Shown: positions 63,980 through 64,000 of the stretch, one piece after another
Layout of the letters: every line of letters begins with the position of its first letter
How positions within the stretch are numbered: position 1 is the stretch's first letter
Assembly: GCF_030540545.1 (NCBI RefSeq)
Contig: NZ_JAUNVZ010000003.1
Span: 186,001 to 250,000, forward strand
Reading direction: 5' to 3'
DNA length: 64,000 nt
Source of the DNA: Rothia sp. (in: high G+C Gram-positive bacteria)
Lineage (GTDB): Bacteria > Actinomycetota > Actinomycetes > Actinomycetales > Micrococcaceae
The notes under the pieces: model-generated
Told to the model about the DNA's origin: nothing
Database searches by the model: none
The model's input: only the letters and a program-made list of their open reading frames with translations
Translations under genes and position numbers: made by a program

Positions 63980-64000
63980 TTCGGTGGGTCGCGGATCTGT

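Overview
The window is a 64 kb chromosomal piece from a high-GC Gram-positive bacterium of the family Micrococcaceae. Protein sequences, gene order (rpsB-tsf-pyrH-frr-cdsA ... dxr-rip-ispG-GNAT-proS-rimP-nusA-ylxR), a SAM-IV riboswitch, a resuscitation-promoting factor, an LAXTG sorting signal and a moderate GC level point to the genus Rothia, most likely an R. mucilaginosa-like species. This is inferred from composition and synteny, without a database search.

Layout. 1-9.6 kb: a DUF885 peptidase-like gene cut by the window edge, an unknown lipoprotein, an acyl-CoA carboxylase beta/epsilon pair facing a biotin-protein ligase (birA) across a YciI gene, a PH-domain membrane protein, and a two-gene operon of a class III adenylate cyclase and a PP2C phosphatase. 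9.7-16.9 kb: ligA, a long structured leader before an Rpf/LysM protein, and gatCAB for Gln/Asn-tRNA amidation. 17-25 kb: an orphan ABC exporter, an oligopeptidase B, an LAXTG-anchored von Willebrand A protein and a GH32 fructosidase. 25-29 kb: SAM-IV riboswitch, metY and metX (methionine synthesis), and an esterase. 29-35.5 kb: an S4 RNA-binding protein, glyS, a GNAT protein, then a restriction-modification pair (Eco47II-like nuclease facing a cytosine methyltransferase with a fused MerR-type helix-turn-helix), then dusB. 35.6-42.3 kb: a TDT transporter, dnaG, tRNA-Asn, a DUF1469/holin-like membrane protein, a GT4 glycosyltransferase and a tRNA with CAT anticodon. 42.3-48.5 kb: a surface cluster of two large paralogous LppM-like lipoproteins flanking an Excalibur lipoprotein, then a degenerate M23 peptidase-like protein. 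48.5-64 kb: the conserved translation, lipid and isoprenoid block listed above.

The most noticeable regulatory pattern is a group of about nine genes (ligA, dnaG, dxr, dusB, the methyltransferase, GH32, the esterase, the S4 protein, and probably DUF885). In each, a -10 hexamer lies only 6-8 nt before the start codon, as expected for leaderless mRNAs. ligA and dnaG share almost the same start, with a purine block GGAGG directly against a GTG. Most other genes have normal Shine-Dalgarno sites. Perfect hairpins separate most transcription units.

Most of the window is ordinary core genome. Accessory signals worth attention are the R-M island, the lipoprotein cluster with C-terminal TRVLP repeats, the rpf leader RNA, a pair of inverted DnaA-box-like sites near rpsB, and the nusA leader hairpins.
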